From Palsa-1439 sp050015495 (GTDB lineage Bacteria; Verrucomicrobiota; Verrucomicrobiia; Palsa-1439), in NCBI GenBank assembly GCA_050015495.1, contig JBEKBH010000003.1:1-64000 (forward strand): DNA of 64,000 nucleotides. Direction: 5' to 3'. How positions within the stretch are numbered: position 1 is the first letter of the stretch; every line of letters starts with the position of its first letter. The position numbers and the translations under genes are program-made. Of this stretch, positions 34,354-42,536 are shown piece after piece. The notes beneath the pieces were generated by a model, which saw only the letters and a program-made list of their open reading frames with translations, was not told the DNA's origin and ran no database searches.

Positions 34354-35325
34354 ATGAGCGACGCGAAGCAGCCAGCGCCAGCATCTGTGCCCGGCATGAT
34401 GGAATTGCCGGAAGAGAAGACCCGGCTGGCCACACTGACCGTGCAGTTGGTCGTGATCCCGCTGGCGGTGGTGCTGTTTTGCGTGGCGCTGGCGGGCCTG
34501 TTCATCTGGTTGACGACCGAGCGGAAGGGACTGGATGACTATTTGAACGCGTTGCGGGCCAGTTCGGGCGAGCAACGCACCCAGCAGGCCCAGTATCTCC
34601 TGAATTACATCCAGGACTCGAAGCGCTGGCAGGGAATCTTCGACGTGAGCGCGCAGATCAGCGCGGATCGCGACCAGTTTCTGGCGAAGAACCCACGCGC
34701 CGTCACGGACATCCTCCAGGTATTCAACGAGTCCAAGGGGCAGGACCCGCGGACACGGCGGTATTTGGCGCTGGTGCTGGGGTTGTTGGGGGATCGCGCG
34801 GCGGTCACGGCATTGCGGGATGGTCTCGATGACGGCGACGCCGAAACCGTGAAGAACTGCGTGTGGGCGCTCGGGAGAATCGGGGATGACGGTTCGGCGT
34901 TGCGCATCATCAATCTGACGCGCAGCGACGAATCTTCCATCCGGTTGATGGCCGTGTACGTACTCGGGTCGATGAACACCCCGGACGCGCGCCACGTGTT
35001 GGAGGCGTCGCTGAACGACCCTGACGAACTGGTGAAATGGAACGCGGCGTTTGGGCTGGCCAACAAGGGGAGCCCGGCCGCATGGGACGTGTTGACGAGG
35101 TTGCTTGACAAGGATTACGTAGACCGTGTTACTGAATTGATGCCCCGGGAGGGTCGCCCGCTGGAGGAGAACATTCAGCGGTACCGGGTGGCAGCGGTAG
35201 TATGGGTGGCGAAGCTGGATCCAGCGAAAGCCCGTCCACTGCTGGAAAAGATGAGCGCCACCGAACCGGATTTGCAGGTGCGAAACGCTGCGATTCAGCA
35301 GCTTAACATATTGAATCATAAATAG
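34354..35325 (+). CDS. Membrane-anchored HEAT-repeat protein
   Basis: 323-residue protein with a single membrane span (about residues 29-54, LVVIPLAVVLFCVALAGLFIW) and a C-terminal run of HEAT-like helical repeats (about 120-320; RYLALVLGLLGDRAAVTAL, NCVWALGRIGDDGSAL, VYVLGSMNTPDA, NAAFGLANKGSPA). The repeats suggest a scaffold for the respiratory complex. It lies 9 bases after the ferredoxin gene and 2 before the Rieske gene. No enzymatic motif is seen. Confidence 0.8.
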   Translation: MSDAKQPAPASVPGMMELPEEKTRLATLTVQLVVIPLAVVLFCVALAGLFIWLTTERKGLDDYLNALRASSGEQRTQQAQYLLNYIQDSKRWQGIFDVSAQISADRDQFLAKNPRAVTDILQVFNESKGQDPRTRRYLALVLGLLGDRAAVTALRDGLDDGDAETVKNCVWALGRIGDDGSALRIINLTRSDESSIRLMAVYVLGSMNTPDARHVLEASLNDPDELVKWNAAFGLANKGSPAAWDVLTRLLDKDYVDRVTELMPREGRPLEENIQRYRVAAVVWVAKLDPAKARPLLEKMSATEPDLQVRNAAIQQLNILNHK

Positions 35326-35327
35326 TT

Positions 35328-35930
35328 ATGGCTGAAATGAAAGTGGTCGGGGCTGACAGGCCCCAGCAGGGGCAGGCGTTGAGTCCTCGTGAAGAGGCGG
35401 TTCGCCGATTGAAAGCGAAGGGGATTCTCGATCCCGAAGGCAAACCCATGCCGCGCCGTCAGTTCTTCGTGAGCCTGGCGCTCGCGTGGGCGACGTTTGC
35501 CGCGGCGATGGGCGGAGGCATGGCCGCGCTCTTTGCGTTCATGGTGCCTCGCGTCGATTTCACGAGGATCGATATATTCAAGGTGGGCCCGCCGGCCAAT
35601 TTTCCCCCTAATACCGTGGATGAGTCGTTCAAGGCGGCGCACCGCTGCTGGATCGTGAACCACGAGCACAAAGTATTCTGCATCCAGGCCGTGTGCACCC
35701 ATCTCGGCTGCACGCCCAACTGGATGGACAGCGAGCACAAGTTCAAGTGCCCCTGCCACGGGAGCGGGTACACCATCGACGGGATCAATTTCGAAGGTCC
35801 GGCGCCGTTTCCCATGCGGCGGTACGAGGTCTCCCTGGCCGATGACGGCCAGATTGTCGTGAACCAGGGGCGGCTGTTCTTTTGGGAAAAGGGCGAGTTT
35901 GACGATCCTCGCTCCTTCATCGCGGTGTAA
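35328..35930 (+). CDS. petC: Rieske [2Fe-2S] protein of quinol:cytochrome c reductase
   Basis: 200-residue Rieske protein. An N-terminal membrane anchor (about residues 45-70, preceded by PRRQFF, a possible Tat-like signal with single span) precedes the soluble domain with cluster motifs CTHLGCTP near 124 and CPCHGSGY near 143. It moves electrons from quinol to cytochrome c. The gene sits directly before cytochrome b, as usual for b6f/bc operons. Confidence 0.94.
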   Translation: MAEMKVVGADRPQQGQALSPREEAVRRLKAKGILDPEGKPMPRRQFFVSLALAWATFAAAMGGGMAALFAFMVPRVDFTRIDIFKVGPPANFPPNTVDESFKAAHRCWIVNHEHKVFCIQAVCTHLGCTPNWMDSEHKFKCPCHGSGYTIDGINFEGPAPFPMRRYEVSLADDGQIVVNQGRLFFWEKGEFDDPRSFIAV

Positions 35931-35935
35931 CGACC

Positions 35936-36715
35936 ATGTTAGACAAAATCAAAAACTCGGTTTTGGATTCGCAGGTCAAGAAATCCATTTTTCGCGTCGG
36001 CATTCCCAATACCGACCGCAAACGCGTGCTCATCGTGCTGGGCAACGTGTTCCTGCATTTGCACCCGACGAAGGTGCGCACCAGCGGCGTGAAACTGCGG
36101 TACACGTGGTGCGCGGGCGGGTTGAGCTTTTTTCTGTTTCTGGTGCTCACGCTGACGGGCGTGCTGCTGATGTTTTACTATCGGCCCACCGTCGAAGGCG
36201 CGTACGTGGACATGCTGGACCTGCGCTCGCAGGTGCCGTTCGGCATCATGCGCGAACTGCATCGCTGGAGCGCGCACGCCATGGTCATCATGGTCATGGT
36301 GCACATGTTCCGCGTGTTCATGACGGGCAGTTACAAGCCGCCCCGCGAGTTCAACTGGTGCATCGGTGTGTTGCTGTTGGTGCTCACGTTCCTGCTGTCA
36401 TTCACGGGCTACCTGCTGCCGTGGGACCAGCTCGCGATTTGGGCGATCACGGTCGGCTCGAACATGGCGAAAGCGACGCCGTTCGTGGGCGCGGGCGGAC
36501 CGTTCGCGGACTTTTTGCAGATTGGCGGCGTGCCGTTGGTGCATCCGGGTGATGACGCGCGATTTTTCCTGATTGGCGCCAAGGAACTGGGCGGCACGAC
36601 GTTGTTGCGGTTTTACGTGTTGCACTGCATCGGCATTCCGCTGATCGCGGCGGTGCTGATGGCGGTGCATTTCTGGCGCATTCGCAAAGACGGCGGCGTT
36701 TCCGGACCGCTCTAA
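35936..36715 (+). CDS. petB: Cytochrome b6-type subunit with probable heme c_i cysteine
   Basis: 259-residue N-terminal-half cytochrome b with four spans. Heme ligands are His in LHRWSAHAMV and VHMFRVF (14 apart), and in YVLHCIG and AVHFWRIRK (15 apart, the b6f-type spacing). Cys59 in YTWCAGG aligns with the residue that covalently binds heme c_i in cytochrome b6 and Bacillus QcrB. The C-terminal SGPL ends the split-type protein; subunit IV is encoded next. Part of a b6f-like menaquinol/plastoquinol-type reductase. Confidence 0.93.
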   Translation: MLDKIKNSVLDSQVKKSIFRVGIPNTDRKRVLIVLGNVFLHLHPTKVRTSGVKLRYTWCAGGLSFFLFLVLTLTGVLLMFYYRPTVEGAYVDMLDLRSQVPFGIMRELHRWSAHAMVIMVMVHMFRVFMTGSYKPPREFNWCIGVLLLVLTFLLSFTGYLLPWDQLAIWAITVGSNMAKATPFVGAGGPFADFLQIGGVPLVHPGDDARFFLIGAKELGGTTLLRFYVLHCIGIPLIAAVLMAVHFWRIRKDGGVSGPL

Positions 36716-36746
36716 ACGCAAACGCGGGAGCGGGCAAGGTTTTCTC

Positions 36747-37982
36747 ATGGAACAAGCGGCGGCAAGTCATAGTGTTTTGTTCGAGGCGTTCAAGGCGCTG
36801 GCCAACATCATGGCCAGCCCGAAGCTGAGCTTTGTCCTGGCCACGGGCGGGCTGCTGTTGATGCTCCGGTTCCGCCGGCACGTGTTCAACTGGGGAATCG
36901 GCGCGCTGGTGATCCTGATCGAGGCCGGCGTGGTCGTTTGGGGCATGAAGGACCCGAACTTTTACCTTATCGTCGGCAAGCCGGACAATGTGCCGATCAC
37001 GGCAATGCTGTTCGTTTCCACACTGGTGCTGTGGCTGGCGATGGCGCAGGCGGTCAACAACGACCGGCGCGTCGAGCAGAAATTGCCGCCGGATGAGAAG
37101 GAAAGCTCCAGCCAAAAGACGTGGGTCTGGCCCGACCTGTTGTACATCGAGTTTATTGCGCTGATCATTTGCTCGTTCGTGCTGATTTTCTGGGCGATTT
37201 ACCTGCGCGCGCCGCTCGAACAGCCAGCGAACCCGGCGGCCACGCCGAATCCGTCAAAAGCGCCGTGGTACTTCCTCGGGTTGCAGGAAATGCTGGTGTA
37301 TTACGATCCGTGGTACGCGGGTGTTGTCCTGCCGACCATCATCATTGTCGGGTTGATGGCGATCCCGTATATCGATATCAATCCGAAGGGGAACGGCTAC
37401 TACACGTTCGCGGAGCGGAAGTTCTCGATTGGGATTTTCCTGTTCGGCTACCTCGCGTTGTGGGTGTTCATGATCATCACGGGGACGTTCCTGCGCGGCC
37501 CGGGATGGAATTTCTTCGGGCCATTTGAATACTGGGATCCGCACAAGGTGGTCGCGCTCAATAACGTCAATCTTTCCGATTACGTCTGGGTGGTGTGGTT
37601 CCAAAAGATCTACCACACGACCCATATCGAATGGTTCAATCAGGGCCTGCCGCAGGTCAAGAACGTCATCCCGCGCCTGCTCCCGCCGGATTTCTTGAGC
37701 GTGGGCTGGCACGATAGCACGTGTCGCGCGTTCCTGATCGAACTGGGCCACGCGTTCAAGAAGGAATTTGCCGGCATCCTGTTCCTGGCGCTGTATTTCC
37801 TGGCGTTGCCGGGCGTGCTGGCGAAGACGCTGCTGAAAAAGTTCTATGCGTCGATGGATTTTGCGCGGTACAGCGTCCTCGTGGGCCTGGTTCTCACGAT
37901 GTTCACGCTGCCGCTGAAAATGGTGTTGCGCTGGACGATGAACCTGAAATATTTCGTGGACACCCCGTGGATCAAATTCTGA
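36747..37982 (+). CDS. petD: Subunit-IV-like cytochrome b C-terminal protein
   Basis: 411-residue membrane protein. The middle part (PDLLYIEFIALIICSF near 130, then NPSKAPWYFLGLQEMLVYYD near 167) is the recognisable subunit IV / cytochrome b C-terminal domain with the PEWY-like quinol-site region replaced by PWYF. N-terminal (two to three spans) and C-terminal (about 240-411) extensions are additional, making it much longer than PetD (about 160). The loop NFFGPFEYWDPHKVV and three later spans may contact the oxidase or cytochrome c. It is 4 bases from the octaheme gene. Confidence 0.86.
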   Translation: MEQAAASHSVLFEAFKALANIMASPKLSFVLATGGLLLMLRFRRHVFNWGIGALVILIEAGVVVWGMKDPNFYLIVGKPDNVPITAMLFVSTLVLWLAMAQAVNNDRRVEQKLPPDEKESSSQKTWVWPDLLYIEFIALIICSFVLIFWAIYLRAPLEQPANPAATPNPSKAPWYFLGLQEMLVYYDPWYAGVVLPTIIIVGLMAIPYIDINPKGNGYYTFAERKFSIGIFLFGYLALWVFMIITGTFLRGPGWNFFGPFEYWDPHKVVALNNVNLSDYVWVVWFQKIYHTTHIEWFNQGLPQVKNVIPRLLPPDFLSVGWHDSTCRAFLIELGHAFKKEFAGILFLALYFLALPGVLAKTLLKKFYASMDFARYSVLVGLVLTMFTLPLKMVLRWTMNLKYFVDTPWIKF

Positions 37983-37986
37983 GCCG

Positions 37987-40900
37987 ATGAGAAACCAACC
38001 CGAGACCCTCCACGAGTACAACATCCCGCGCCTCCACTGGTGGTTTTTCCTCAGCGGCTTCGTGTTTCTGTTGTCGCTGGCACTGATGATCTGGGTGGAT
38101 TACTCCGGCGGTTACATTTCCTGGCTGGCGGTCCGCGGTGATCGCACGTGGAAGAATTACCAGCGCACATTCTACCGGTTGGAGGAACAGCGGCTCGCCA
38201 ACGACGCCAAGGTCGCGGAAGCGAAGGCGAACGAGGCGGGCCTGGGCAAACTGGAGAGCGACCTCAAGAAGACGAAGGAAGAACTCGCGTCGAAAAAGCT
38301 GGAGGAAGCGAAGTTGCAGGCTGACGTCAACCAGATGCAGGTGGACGACGACCTGGTCACGCGCGAGTTCACGATGGAGAAGGGGGTGCGCGACCAGTAC
38401 CGCTCGTCCTACGAAGAGGCGCTTGAGAAGAGCAACATGAACACCAACACGCCGGAAGTCCAAGAAATCATGGACAAGGCGGAAGCCGAGAACGACCGGG
38501 TCAACAAGATCGATCTCCGCAAGCAGGCGGCGGACGCCAAGCTCCAGGAAGCCAAGGACAATCTGACAGCGCTGATGGGTCACGAGGAAGACCTGCAACG
38601 CAGCATCAAACATTTTGAAGACAACATCGGTTTGTTGACCAAACGGTTGGACCAGATGAAGAACCCGCTCGTTCAGGACGTGGTCAGGCTTCCGATATTG
38701 GAATTCGCCGCATCGCCCTTCAAGGTCGAGCAGATCGTCGCGGACACACACCATGTAGACGTCAACTTCGCGACGGTTCCGCGGGTGGACCGGTGCATCA
38801 CCTGCCACAAGGCGATCGATCGCAAGGACCCGACGCCGGACGATCTCGCGTTCCGCGCCAAGTACAAGATTGGCGCCATCGAGTGGTCGAAACTGCCCGA
38901 GCCGCTCCGCAACCACCCGAACCTCGATCTGTTTGTCAGCGACACCTCGCCGCACCCGATGAGCAAGTATGGGTGCACGACCTGCCATTGGGGCTGGGAC
39001 CGCGAAACCACGTTTTCACACGCGGGCCACACGCCCGATGCCGAAGAAAAACAGCCGTACACGTATGATTCCGCGACGAAGTTGTGGGTGAAGGTCGAGA
39101 AGCACGAGGACGAGGATGACGACGACGCGAAACTGCAAAAGGCGTCGCTGGAAAAGACCAACGTCGTCGAAATGACCCAGCGGGACGCCTGGCGGAAGAA
39201 TTACCACTGGGAAGAGCAGGAGTTTCTCCTCCAACCGATGCGCGCGGCGAAGTACGTGGAGGCCAGTTGCCTCAAGTGCCACAGCGATCAGACCAATCTC
39301 AAGGGCGGCGAAGAACTCGATCACGGCCGGCGGCTCATCGAGCAACTGGGTTGTTGGTCGTGCCACAAGATGAAGCAGTTGGAGACGTACACCACGCACC
39401 ACGTGGCCGCGGGCGAGGATTTCGACAGCATCTGCAAGTTTTACGATGTGAACGCCGACGACGTGCGCCGGCTCAACGGGTTCCCGCAGGACGTTTCGCT
39501 GACCATCGGGCAAGAGGTCAATATCCCGATCCGCACGCTCCGCAAGCCCGGCCCGAGCCTGTTCAAGGTCGCGAGCAAGACGAACAAGGACTGGGTGCGC
39601 AAGTGGCTCGCGAATCCGGTCGCATTCCGCCCGAACACCTACATGCCGCGATTTTGGGGCCTGGACAACAATACGAACCCGGACCGCGACGCGGTGGAAA
39701 TCAACGCGATTGCGAATTTCCTGTTCACCGTGAGCGATACGTCGCCGCGAGGCACGAACGCACAAGGCGGCAACATGCTAGTGAATGACGGGCACGTGGC
39801 ATGGAAGGATACTTTGCCTGGCTTCATCTATCCAGCGCCGCCCGTGACAGGTGATCCCGAGAACGGCAAGAAGCTCGTCGGCCAGGTGGGATGCATGGCC
39901 TGCCACGTCATCGATGACAAGTTGATGGACATCAAACCGCCCGCCACGCTCAAGCAATACATGGACGATTGGCAATACCGACGGCTGCGTTCCCAAGGCC
40001 CGCAATTGGCCGGCATCGGCAGCAAATCGGACGTCAACTGGATCTACGCGTGGATCAAGAATCCGAAACAGTACAATCCGCGGACCAAGATGCCCAACCT
40101 GCGCCTGGGCGACCAGGAAGCGGCGGACATTGCCGCTTACCTCGCGACGCTGCGCAACACCAAGACGGACCAGGAAGGCCTGCCGGACATCAAGCCGGAT
40201 CTGCTGGACAGCGAGACGGTCGAATATTTGAAGGTGACGCTTCCGGACGCCGAGGCGCAACAGAAGATCAACGACCTCAACGATCTTATCGAGATGTATT
40301 TCGTCGATGAGACGACGATGCCGTATTACCAGGACCCGGCGCGGATGGCGCGGGACGAGGCGCAACTGGCGGAATTGCAGAAGGAATACCAGGACACGTT
40401 CGACGACGCGATTGACCGCAAAGCCAAGAAACTGGCGGCCGACATCGACGCTGTGAAAGCGAAGATGGCCGCGGCGAAGCAGAAGGTTGCCGCCATGACG
40501 CCGGTCGAGAAGAAGAATGTTTTCCTCGGAAGCCGGCTGGTCGCGCGGTACGGGTGTTTTGCCTGCCACGACATTCACGGGTTCGAGACCGCCAAACCCA
40601 TCGGCACCGAATTGAGCGAATGGGGCGCCAAGCCGGTGGACAAGCTCGACTTCGGCCTGCTGGACATCGAAAAGGACCGCATCGCCTGGCTGAAGCAGAA
40701 ACTGCACGCGCCGCGGTCGTATGACCTCGGGCGGATCGATGTCACGCGCATGCCGCAGGAATTGCTCAAGATGCCGAAGTTCAATTTGACGGGGGCCCAG
40801 ATCGACCAGATTGCGACGGTCATCTCCGGCATGACCGACGAGAAATTGACGGCAAAGGAAGCGCGCCAGCTCACGCCCGCGGAATTCCAGATCGAGCGCG

Positions 40901-41643
40901 GGCGCTGGACGGTCAAGGAATTGAACTGCATCGGCTGCCACATCGTCGAGGCCCAGGGCGGAGCGATCCGCGCCACGGGGATCCCGCAGGGCATGGAACC
41001 GCCGATGCTGATCGGGACGCCGACGCAACTGCACCAGGGCCAGCGCACCCAGCCGGATTGGCTGTTCAGCTTCATTAAGTCCCCGGAGACGGGCGAGATT
41101 CGTCCCTGGCTGCACGTGCGGATGCCGACGTTCGGGTTGACGGACGGCGAGGCGAACGTGCTGGTGAAATATTTCGCGGAGGAAGGGCGGGCACAATTCC
41201 CCTATCAAACGCCGAAGATCGACACGTCTCCCGAACACCTGGACGCGGGCAAGCAATTGTTTACACAATTGAAGTGCGCGCTGTGCCACATTGTGGATGG
41301 CAAGGCGCTCGGGAAACCGCTGGCGGAGATTCCCGAGGAAGACCTGCCGCGATTGGCGCCGAACCTCTCCCTGGCGCACGCGCGCCTGCAACGGGATTGG
41401 CTCGTCAATAAGTGGTTGGTCGAGCCGCTGTCGCAGATGCCGGGCACGCGCATGCCCCAGTTCGAGTACGGCACGGCGATCGCGCCGAACATCCTCGGCG
41501 GAGACGGACACAAGCAGATCGAGGCGCTGGTGGATTACGTATTGACGCTGGGGGCGAACGAACAGACCGCGCAGGCGACGCCGACGCAGGCCCCGGTGGC
41601 AGCGGCTCCAGCAGCTGTGCCAGCAGCCACGGGGCAGCCATGA
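37987..41643 (+). CDS. Octaheme membrane cytochrome c with coiled coil and LysM-like insert
   Basis: 1218-residue electron carrier. An N-terminal membrane anchor (about residues 18-38) is followed by a long coiled coil (55-235), then eight CxxCH heme sites at Cys270, 330, 428, 456, 636, 857, 981 and 1097. Between hemes 4 and 5, residues about 468-516 (HHVAAGEDFDSICKFYDV, then DDVRRLNG... GQEVNIPI) match the LysM fold. A second coiled coil lies near 780-850. The last two heme regions look like mono-heme cytochrome c domains. It should pass electrons from the Rieske/b complex to the oxidase encoded next. The C-terminus is Ala/Pro rich. Confidence 0.9.
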   Translation: MRNQPETLHEYNIPRLHWWFFLSGFVFLLSLALMIWVDYSGGYISWLAVRGDRTWKNYQRTFYRLEEQRLANDAKVAEAKANEAGLGKLESDLKKTKEELASKKLEEAKLQADVNQMQVDDDLVTREFTMEKGVRDQYRSSYEEALEKSNMNTNTPEVQEIMDKAEAENDRVNKIDLRKQAADAKLQEAKDNLTALMGHEEDLQRSIKHFEDNIGLLTKRLDQMKNPLVQDVVRLPILEFAASPFKVEQIVADTHHVDVNFATVPRVDRCITCHKAIDRKDPTPDDLAFRAKYKIGAIEWSKLPEPLRNHPNLDLFVSDTSPHPMSKYGCTTCHWGWDRETTFSHAGHTPDAEEKQPYTYDSATKLWVKVEKHEDEDDDDAKLQKASLEKTNVVEMTQRDAWRKNYHWEEQEFLLQPMRAAKYVEASCLKCHSDQTNLKGGEELDHGRRLIEQLGCWSCHKMKQLETYTTHHVAAGEDFDSICKFYDVNADDVRRLNGFPQDVSLTIGQEVNIPIRTLRKPGPSLFKVASKTNKDWVRKWLANPVAFRPNTYMPRFWGLDNNTNPDRDAVEINAIANFLFTVSDTSPRGTNAQGGNMLVNDGHVAWKDTLPGFIYPAPPVTGDPENGKKLVGQVGCMACHVIDDKLMDIKPPATLKQYMDDWQYRRLRSQGPQLAGIGSKSDVNWIYAWIKNPKQYNPRTKMPNLRLGDQEAADIAAYLATLRNTKTDQEGLPDIKPDLLDSETVEYLKVTLPDAEAQQKINDLNDLIEMYFVDETTMPYYQDPARMARDEAQLAELQKEYQDTFDDAIDRKAKKLAADIDAVKAKMAAAKQKVAAMTPVEKKNVFLGSRLVARYGCFACHDIHGFETAKPIGTELSEWGAKPVDKLDFGLLDIEKDRIAWLKQKLHAPRSYDLGRIDVTRMPQELLKMPKFNLTGAQIDQIATVISGMTDEKLTAKEARQLTPAEFQIERGRWTVKELNCIGCHIVEAQGGAIRATGIPQGMEPPMLIGTPTQLHQGQRTQPDWLFSFIKSPETGEIRPWLHVRMPTFGLTDGEANVLVKYFAEEGRAQFPYQTPKIDTSPEHLDAGKQLFTQLKCALCHIVDGKALGKPLAEIPEEDLPRLAPNLSLAHARLQRDWLVNKWLVEPLSQMPGTRMPQFEYGTAIAPNILGGDGHKQIEALVDYVLTLGANEQTAQATPTQAPVAAAPAAVPAATGQP

Positions 41644-41708
41644 AGTTTGGCCTTGAAAAACTTGGGTTCCAAAAGAAAAATGCTAGGTTAACGGTAGGAG
41701 GATAACAT

Positions 41709-42431
41709 ATGAAATCGTTCAGGTTGTTTCTGGTTGTCGCAGTAACACTTTCATTCGCCGCAGTTTCCCGCGGCGCGGACTCGGCGTCGATTTCGGGAAA
41801 GATCACGTTTGAGGGGACTCCGCCCAAGCGGAAGAAGATCAACACGGATGCCGACCCGAAGTGCGCCGAAATGCACGCCGATTCACCCCTGTTGAGCGAG
41901 GAGGTGGTGGTGAGCCCCGACGGCTCGTTGCAAAACGTGTTCGTCTACATCAAGAGCGGGCTAACCAAGACGTACGACAAGCCGGCGACGCCCGTGGAAA
42001 TTCACCAGACGGGGTGCCATTACGTCCCGCATGTGTTTGGGATGATGGCTGGACAGAGGCTCGACATCTACAACGACGATGACACGCTTCATAATATCCA
42101 CGCGATGCCGACCGATCCGAACAACAAGGAATTCAACAAGGGTCAGCCGAACAAAGGGATGAAGAGCAGCGCGACGTTTGCTCATCCCGAAGTCATGGTG
42201 CACTTCAAATGCGACGTGCATCCGTGGATGTCGGCGTACGTTGGCGTGATGGACAATCCATTTTACAGCGTCACGGGCGAAGACGGCACGTTTTCGTTGA
42301 AGGGACTGCCCGCAGGCGAATACACAGTGGCCGCCTGGCAGGAGAAGTACGGCGAGCAGACTCAGAAAGTGAAGGTCGGCGACGGCGAAGCCAAGACCGT
42401 CGACTTCAAGTTCACGAAGCCGGCCGAGTAG
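41709..42431 (+). CDS. Exported cupredoxin-like protein with Cpe-regulatory-like domain
   Basis: 240-residue secreted protein: signal peptide (1-22, ending SRGAD), a cupredoxin-like fold (about 30-180) with possible copper ligands in DDDTLHNIH and FKCDVHPWMSAY (His, Cys, His, Met), and a carboxypeptidase-regulatory-like beta domain (about 185-238, DGTFSLKGLPAGEYTV). A ribosome site GGAG precedes it. Placed between the octaheme cytochrome and oxidase genes, it may be a copper electron carrier or CuA donor. A paralogue at 51366 has lost the Cys. Confidence 0.82.
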   Translation: MKSFRLFLVVAVTLSFAAVSRGADSASISGKITFEGTPPKRKKINTDADPKCAEMHADSPLLSEEVVVSPDGSLQNVFVYIKSGLTKTYDKPATPVEIHQTGCHYVPHVFGMMAGQRLDIYNDDDTLHNIHAMPTDPNNKEFNKGQPNKGMKSSATFAHPEVMVHFKCDVHPWMSAYVGVMDNPFYSVTGEDGTFSLKGLPAGEYTVAAWQEKYGEQTQKVKVGDGEAKTVDFKFTKPAE

Positions 42432-42460
42432 AAGCAGAATTGGTTGACGAGGGCAGGCGT

Positions 42461-42519
42461 GGAAAAATCTGGCGCGGAAGGCCTGTCGGGAGAAGACAGG
42501 TTTGTCGGCTGATTTTTCC
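42461..42519 (+). promoter_or_regulatory. Structured 5' leader before coxA
   Basis: The 105-base gap before coxA holds a perfect 9-bp outer stem GGAAAAATC (42461-42469) / GATTTTTCC (42511-42519) enclosing a second hairpin AGGCCTGTC (42479-42487) / GACAGGTTT (42495-42503; two G-T pairs, 7-base loop). The outer stem ends one base before the AGGAG ribosome site at 42520-42524. This looks like a leader RNA able to affect coxA translation; no known riboswitch class was recognised. Confidence 0.5.
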
Positions 42520-42536
42520 AGGAGAAGAAAGGGTCA

